From: an uncultured Muribaculaceae bacterium
Lineage (GTDB): Bacteria > Bacteroidota > Bacteroidia > Bacteroidales > Muribaculaceae
Length of the DNA: 9,290 bases
Assembly: GCA_910586175.1 (NCBI GenBank)
Contig: CAJUIJ010000093.1
Location: forward strand, 1 to 9,290
Direction: 5' to 3'
In this document: positions 6,247 through 9,290 of the stretch, one piece after another
Position numbering within the stretch: position 1 is the stretch's first letter
Layout: the number at the start of each line of letters is the position of its first letter
Notes under the pieces: generated by a model
Database searches by the model: none
Seen by the model: only the letters and a program-made list of their open reading frames with translations
Told to the model about the DNA's origin: nothing
Made by a program: the position numbers and the translations under genes

Positions 6247-6602
6247 AAATTTCTAAATATTGTCCACGATATCAGCGAAATGCACACAATCGCTATGACC
6301 GGCAGCGAATTGACCGCAGCATACAGGCGGGGATAACGGCTGCGCCACATCGCCGCAAAGCCCATAAGCAACAGCAGCGGCGTGACGCAGAGCAGATAGG
6401 CATTAGCTTGCCATGCGCCATATAAATCGCCATGAAGCAGCGAGTGAAGCAGCCGTTGGCTCCCGCACCCCGGGCAATCATAACCTGTCACCAATCTGAA
6501 CACACACTTGGGAGCAAGCCGCGACGTGGCCGGATTGAACAGATAATAAACCACAGCCACTAAAGCAACTGCCCCGATTACAGCACCGGCTTTCCGCCCC
6601 AT
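6243..6602 (-). CDS. DUF2752 membrane protein
   Basis: This protein of 119 residues (120 if started at the GTG one codon earlier, 6605) matches the DUF2752 family, whose function is not established. It has an N-terminal membrane helix (about 6-22) and the diagnostic CPGCGSQR motif (43-50) followed by LHSLLHGDLYGAWQAN. Two more membrane helices follow (about 68-86 and 98-116). The CxxC could bind metal or be redox active, but this is unproven. The ATG at 6602 is preferred because a GGAG lies 5 nt upstream; the stop codon of the dispanin gene overlaps it by one base (TGATG). The GTG at 6605 would give a 4-nt overlap and cannot be excluded. The 4-nt overlap with aroK downstream places it in the same transcript. 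Confidence 0.85.
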   Translation of the reverse strand: MGRKAGAVIGAVALVAVVYYLFNPATSRLAPKCVFRLVTGYDCPGCGSQRLLHSLLHGDLYGAWQANAYLLCVTPLLLLMGFAAMWRSRYPRLYAAVNSLPVIAIVCISLISWTIFRNL

Positions 6603-7207
6603 CACATCTCCAGCAACGAGCCGCTAAGCAGCGACAATGGCATATAGAGGATATTGAAGGCAACGCCCAATGCGATGGCGAGGATAATCCACAGTTCCGC
6701 ACGCTCCGATGCTTTCTTCGACCCTTCAAAGTCGCGGGCGTAATATTTCGTGCTGACCTGTGCGGCAAAGAAGATAGCCACCACGCCGAGCGGCAGGCAG
6801 CAACACACCGTGGAGATCACTGCCCATACCATATATGTGGGGGGCATTGGCTCACGAAATTCCGGCTGCACCGGTGGCAACTGCTCATCCGGTGGCATGA
6901 CATACATCGGAGCGGACTTGCCAATCGGAGCGGGTTCGGGCATCGGTGAGGAGTCAGGCACAGGAGCGGAGTCGGGCTGTGGAGCCTCATTCTCTTCCAT
7001 TATTTTACGCTCGTCATACTCAATGCCAAACGTATCCGCCCATTTCTTCTCGGTGTTTATCTCGGTGCGTATCTCTTCAGGTATAGCAGGAGGCTCTTGC
7101 CGCACCTCCATGTTAACTTCATGACCAAGATCAGCATTCAAGCCCGCATTATCTTCATGACCAAGATTATCACCGTCAGGCTTTATGGTCTTATTTTGTT
7201 CGTCCAT
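6602..7207 (-). CDS. CD225/dispanin-family membrane protein with long acidic, proline-rich N-terminus
   Basis: This protein has 201 residues, or 204 if started at ATG 7216. The C-terminal part, from about residue 123, is a CD225 (dispanin, IFITM-like) domain. A first membrane segment, PPTYMVWAVISTVCCCLPLG, is followed by VAIFFAAQV, the cytosolic-loop pattern STKYYARDFEGSKKASERA, and a second membrane helix (about 172-193). The preceding 120 residues are acidic and then proline-rich (PDSAPVPDSSPMPEPAP), probably disordered. A 15-bp direct repeat (7117-7131, 7153-7167; 36-bp period) encodes two LGHE copies near the N-terminus. ATG 7207 is preferred because ATG 7216 lies inside an AT-rich 17-mer also found in a noncoding gap at 3120-3136; this is a judgement, not proof. 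The bacterial function is not established; the neighbour DUF2752 gene is a frequent companion in Bacteroidetes as I recall it. Confidence 0.82.
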   Translation of the reverse strand: MDEQNKTIKPDGDNLGHEDNAGLNADLGHEVNMEVRQEPPAIPEEIRTEINTEKKWADTFGIEYDERKIMEENEAPQPDSAPVPDSSPMPEPAPIGKSAPMYVMPPDEQLPPVQPEFREPMPPTYMVWAVISTVCCCLPLGVVAIFFAAQVSTKYYARDFEGSKKASERAELWIILAIALGVAFNILYMPLSLLSGSLLEM

Positions 7208-7224
7208 ATTATTCATTATTAATT
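7208..7224. repeat. AT-rich 17-mer shared with the palindrome at 3120-3136
   Basis: Positions 7208-7224 repeat exactly the 17 bases at 3120-3136 (ATTATTCATTATTAATT). The element ends on the base next to the ATG at 7207-7205. A related 15-mer occurs in the other orientation at 1701-1715 and 3048-3062. Low complexity weakens the case for common descent, but position in spacers at gene ends or starts is consistent. Confidence 0.5.
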
Positions 7225-7240
7225 TTTAATTATTAACTGA

Positions 7241-7296
7241 TATGCATCAAGTTTGGTTTGACTTGCAAAGCCAAGTCAAACTAAACTTGCTGCATA
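7241..7296 (-). repeat. 24-bp inverted repeat spanning the exporter stop codon
   Basis: Arms 7241-7264 and 7273-7296 are complementary at 22 of 24 positions around an 8-nt loop (7265-7272). Read on the minus strand, the first arm contains the last four codons (MQQV) and TAG stop of the ABC exporter, and the second arm lies in the spacer before the dispanin gene. The stem is strong enough to act as an mRNA 3'-end stabiliser or attenuator. The sequence after it (ATCAGTTAATAATTAAAAAT) lacks the T-run of an intrinsic terminator, so read-through into the dispanin-aroK genes is likely. Confidence 0.75.
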
Positions 7297-9122
7297 TCCA
7301 CGAGGTGCTTGTATATGCCGTTTCCGGCAAGCAATTCCTCGTGGGTGCCCATCTCCGCGATGACACCCTCATGCAGCACACATATCTTATCAGCATTCAC
7401 GATTGTAGAGAGCCTGTGAGCAATCACTATCGTGGTGCGGTCTTTCATAAGCTTCTCCAAAGCCTCCTGCACCAAGCGTTCGCTCTCGGTGTCGAGCGCG
7501 GAGGTGGCCTCATCGAGTATCAGGATCGCGGGATTCTTAAGTATGGCACGTGCTATGCTGATGCGCTGACGCTGCCCGCCCGAAAGACGGCAGCCACGGT
7601 CGCCTATCACGGTGTCGTAACCGGCCTCGGTCTGCATAATGAAGTCATGGGCATTAGCTACACGTGCAGCCTGCTCCACGGCCTCGGGCGTGGCGTTGTC
7701 CACGCCAAACGCGATGTTATTGAATATCGTGTCGTTGAAGAGGATCGCCTCCTGGTTCACGTTGCCCATCAGCGACCGCAGGTCTTTCACCCGATAATCC
7801 TTCACATTGACTTCATCAATAAGAATCTCTCCGCGCTCAACATCCCAGAACCTCGGTATCAGATCAACGAGCGTGGACTTGCCCGATCCTGACTGGCCCA
7901 CCACGGCAACCGTCTCGCCCGGCTTCACCTCCAAGTTGATATGCCGCAACACATCATGCTCCGCGTTATAACCGAAGCTCACGTCGCGGAAGCTCACACC
8001 GCACTGCTCGCCACGGCGGGTGCTTCCTAACTCCACCGGACGCTCCGGGTCTGTAATCGGATTCACGGCATTCAATATCTTGTCTATGCGCTCCTTGGCA
8101 GCCATACCCTTGCGGATGGTATAGGATGTCTTCGACAAATCTTTGGCGGGGTTGATGAGACTATAAAACATCACCATGTAGTAGATGAATGTCGGACCGT
8201 CTATATCACTGTGATTGGCCACAATAAGGCTCCCACCGAACCATAGGATTATCGCTATGGCCGTGGTGCCCAGGAATTCGCTCATGGGGTGAGCCAATGC
8301 CGTGCGCCGGTTCACACTGTTGTTGATGCGGAAGAAATCCTGCGTCTGCCGAGCAAAGCGACGCTCCATCATCTTCTCTGCGTTGAATGCCTTTATTACC
8401 CTCAGACCTCCGATGGTCTCCTCTGCGTTAGAGAGAATATCTCCCCATTTGTTTTGCGAGGCCAATGATTTGGCTTTCAATTTTTTGCCCACGCGCCCCA
8501 TCACCAAGCCCACGAACGGGAGCATCAGAAACACGAATATGGTCAGCTTCCAGCTCACCATTATCATCATGCCCAGACAGGCGATGATCATAATAGGATA
8601 TTTGATAAGCGAGAACAAGCTCGCCATCACGGAGTTCTGCACCTCCTGCACATCGCCCGAGAGACGCGCCATGATATCTCCCTTGCGCTCGGCCGTGAAG
8701 AAACCTATCGGCAAGGAAACTATCTTGTCGTACATCTCACGCCTTATGTCGCGCACCACGCCGTTCTGCATCGGTATCGTGAAATATTCGCTAAGGTAGG
8801 CTGTCATAACCTTCAGCAAGCAGGTCACCACCAACGTCAGTCCCAAGAAGGCGAGCGTGAACGAAGCTCCACGCACCTTTATCATCTGGGCCATAAAGTA
8901 GTAGAAGTTGTTGATGACTACATCTTTGAGGCTTCCGCTACCCCACTCCATAAACGAATACTCACTCGAATCCATACCGAAGAGCATCTGTAGGATAGGG
9001 ATTATGAACGCAAAGCTGAAAAGTGTGAATAGCGCGGTGAGCAAGTTAAACACCACGCTGAGTATTATGTCGCGTTTGTAGGGCGCAGCATATCGACGAA
9101 GGAAAAAGAAGAGTTCTTTCAT
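7281..9122 (-). CDS. MsbA-like ABC exporter (fused membrane and ATPase domains)
   Basis: This 613-residue half-transporter would act as a homodimer in the inner membrane; MsbA-type members flip lipid A-core or other lipids. Residues 1-330 form the type-IV exporter membrane domain with six helices (clear ones at about 18-46, 88-112, 167-190, 190-210 and 285-302). The ATPase domain follows: Walker A GQSGSGKST (409-417), Q-loop Q457, signature LSGGQ (513-517), Walker B ILILDE (533-538) with catalytic E538, D-loop SALD (541-544) and switch H569. All key residues are present. Length is typical of Bacteroidetes MsbA homologues, which often carry the longer first outer loop seen here (about 48-80). 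It is the first gene of the minus-strand cluster. Exact substrate is not provable from sequence, so no symbol is given. Confidence 0.93.
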   Translation of the reverse strand: MKELFFFLRRYAAPYKRDIILSVVFNLLTALFTLFSFAFIIPILQMLFGMDSSEYSFMEWGSGSLKDVVINNFYYFMAQMIKVRGASFTLAFLGLTLVVTCLLKVMTAYLSEYFTIPMQNGVVRDIRREMYDKIVSLPIGFFTAERKGDIMARLSGDVQEVQNSVMASLFSLIKYPIMIIACLGMMIMVSWKLTIFVFLMLPFVGLVMGRVGKKLKAKSLASQNKWGDILSNAEETIGGLRVIKAFNAEKMMERRFARQTQDFFRINNSVNRRTALAHPMSEFLGTTAIAIILWFGGSLIVANHSDIDGPTFIYYMVMFYSLINPAKDLSKTSYTIRKGMAAKERIDKILNAVNPITDPERPVELGSTRRGEQCGVSFRDVSFGYNAEHDVLRHINLEVKPGETVAVVGQSGSGKSTLVDLIPRFWDVERGEILIDEVNVKDYRVKDLRSLMGNVNQEAILFNDTIFNNIAFGVDNATPEAVEQAARVANAHDFIMQTEAGYDTVIGDRGCRLSGGQRQRISIARAILKNPAILILDEATSALDTESERLVQEALEKLMKDRTTIVIAHRLSTIVNADKICVLHEGVIAEMGTHEELLAGNGIYKHLVDMQQV

Positions 9123-9126
9123 GCTG

Positions 9127-9157
9127 CAAATTTAATCAAACTTACCGACATTGGCAA
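9127..9157 (-). promoter_or_regulatory. candidate Bacteroidales promoter of the MsbA-like exporter
   Basis: On the minus strand TTG (9157-9155) and TAAATTTG (9134-9127) are separated by 20 nt, matching the -33 TTG / -7 TAnnTTTG pattern. The -7 box ends only 4 nt before the ATG, so the transcript would be leaderless or nearly so. A second -7-like box, TAAGTTTG (9144-9137), lies 10 nt upstream but has no well-placed -33 element. If that one is used, the leader would be about 10 nt. Confidence 0.4.
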
Positions 9158-9252
9158 TCTGCATTTGCTCATCACACTTTTTTTCAGTAATTTTGACGCA
9201 TAATTGTAAAGATAAGTAATGAGTCATTTTAAATATAAATTTGATTTGTGCT

Positions 9253-9260
9253 TATTTTTG
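9253..9260 (+). promoter_or_regulatory. possible -7 box for a gene beyond the right edge
   Basis: TATTTTTG on the plus strand fits TAnnTTTG, but no -33 element is seen at the expected distance. The 168 nt from 9123 to the window end are A/T-rich and contain no reading frame worth calling. They look like a promoter region, possibly divergent, whose right-hand gene is outside the window. Confidence 0.22.
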
Positions 9261-9290
9261 TCAGATTGGAAATTCGGAAGAAGGCGCATA

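Noticed and set aside
7242..7892. 216-codon plus-strand frame opposite the exporter ATPase domain
   Set aside because: It is antisense to the conserved ATPase motifs and begins within the inverted repeat; no recognisable protein.

Overview
The window looks like a chromosomal segment of a member of the Bacteroidales, most likely a Muribaculaceae-type gut bacterium. The reasons are a shikimate kinase of Bacteroidales type, a dispanin (CD225) gene next to a DUF2752 gene, -7 promoter boxes of the form TAnnTTTG, no strong Shine-Dalgarno sequences, and G+C-rich genes separated by very A+T-rich spacers. Family placement is inference; the order-level call is firmer.

Plus strand, 237-5752: a four-gene tripartite export operon. 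In order it encodes a TolC-like outer-membrane channel, a HlyD-like periplasmic adaptor, and two paralogous ABC-2 type permeases. Together they could form a conduit from inner membrane to outside, but no ATP-binding subunit is encoded in or next to the operon. Each of the three internal junctions carries a different repeat or foldback structure: four 50-bp tandem repeats (1721-1920), a 28-bp-stem AT-rich palindrome (3040-3136), and a 168-nt hairpin (4356-4523) that ends on the start codon of the second permease.

Minus strand, 9122-5701: an MsbA-like ABC exporter (complete, with its own ATPase domain), then a tightly packed trio: a dispanin/CD225 protein, a DUF2752 membrane protein and shikimate kinase (aroK). 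The last three overlap by 1-4 nt and are probably translationally coupled. The exporter stop codon lies inside a 24-bp inverted repeat. aroK and the second permease converge and overlap by 52 bp, so the two operons share coding DNA at their 3' ends.

Edges: 1-236 is upstream sequence of the efflux operon, with a small hairpin, a 20-bp tandem duplication, a candidate promoter box and possibly the start of a divergent gene. 9123-9290 is the exporter promoter region and contains no gene.

The most interesting item is the 168-nt foldback at 4356-4523. It pairs in a single register without bulges at 71 of 82 positions. Its imperfections are biased towards G-U wobbles and G-A pairs in the sense-strand RNA, as expected if the RNA fold, and not just a DNA palindrome, has been kept.
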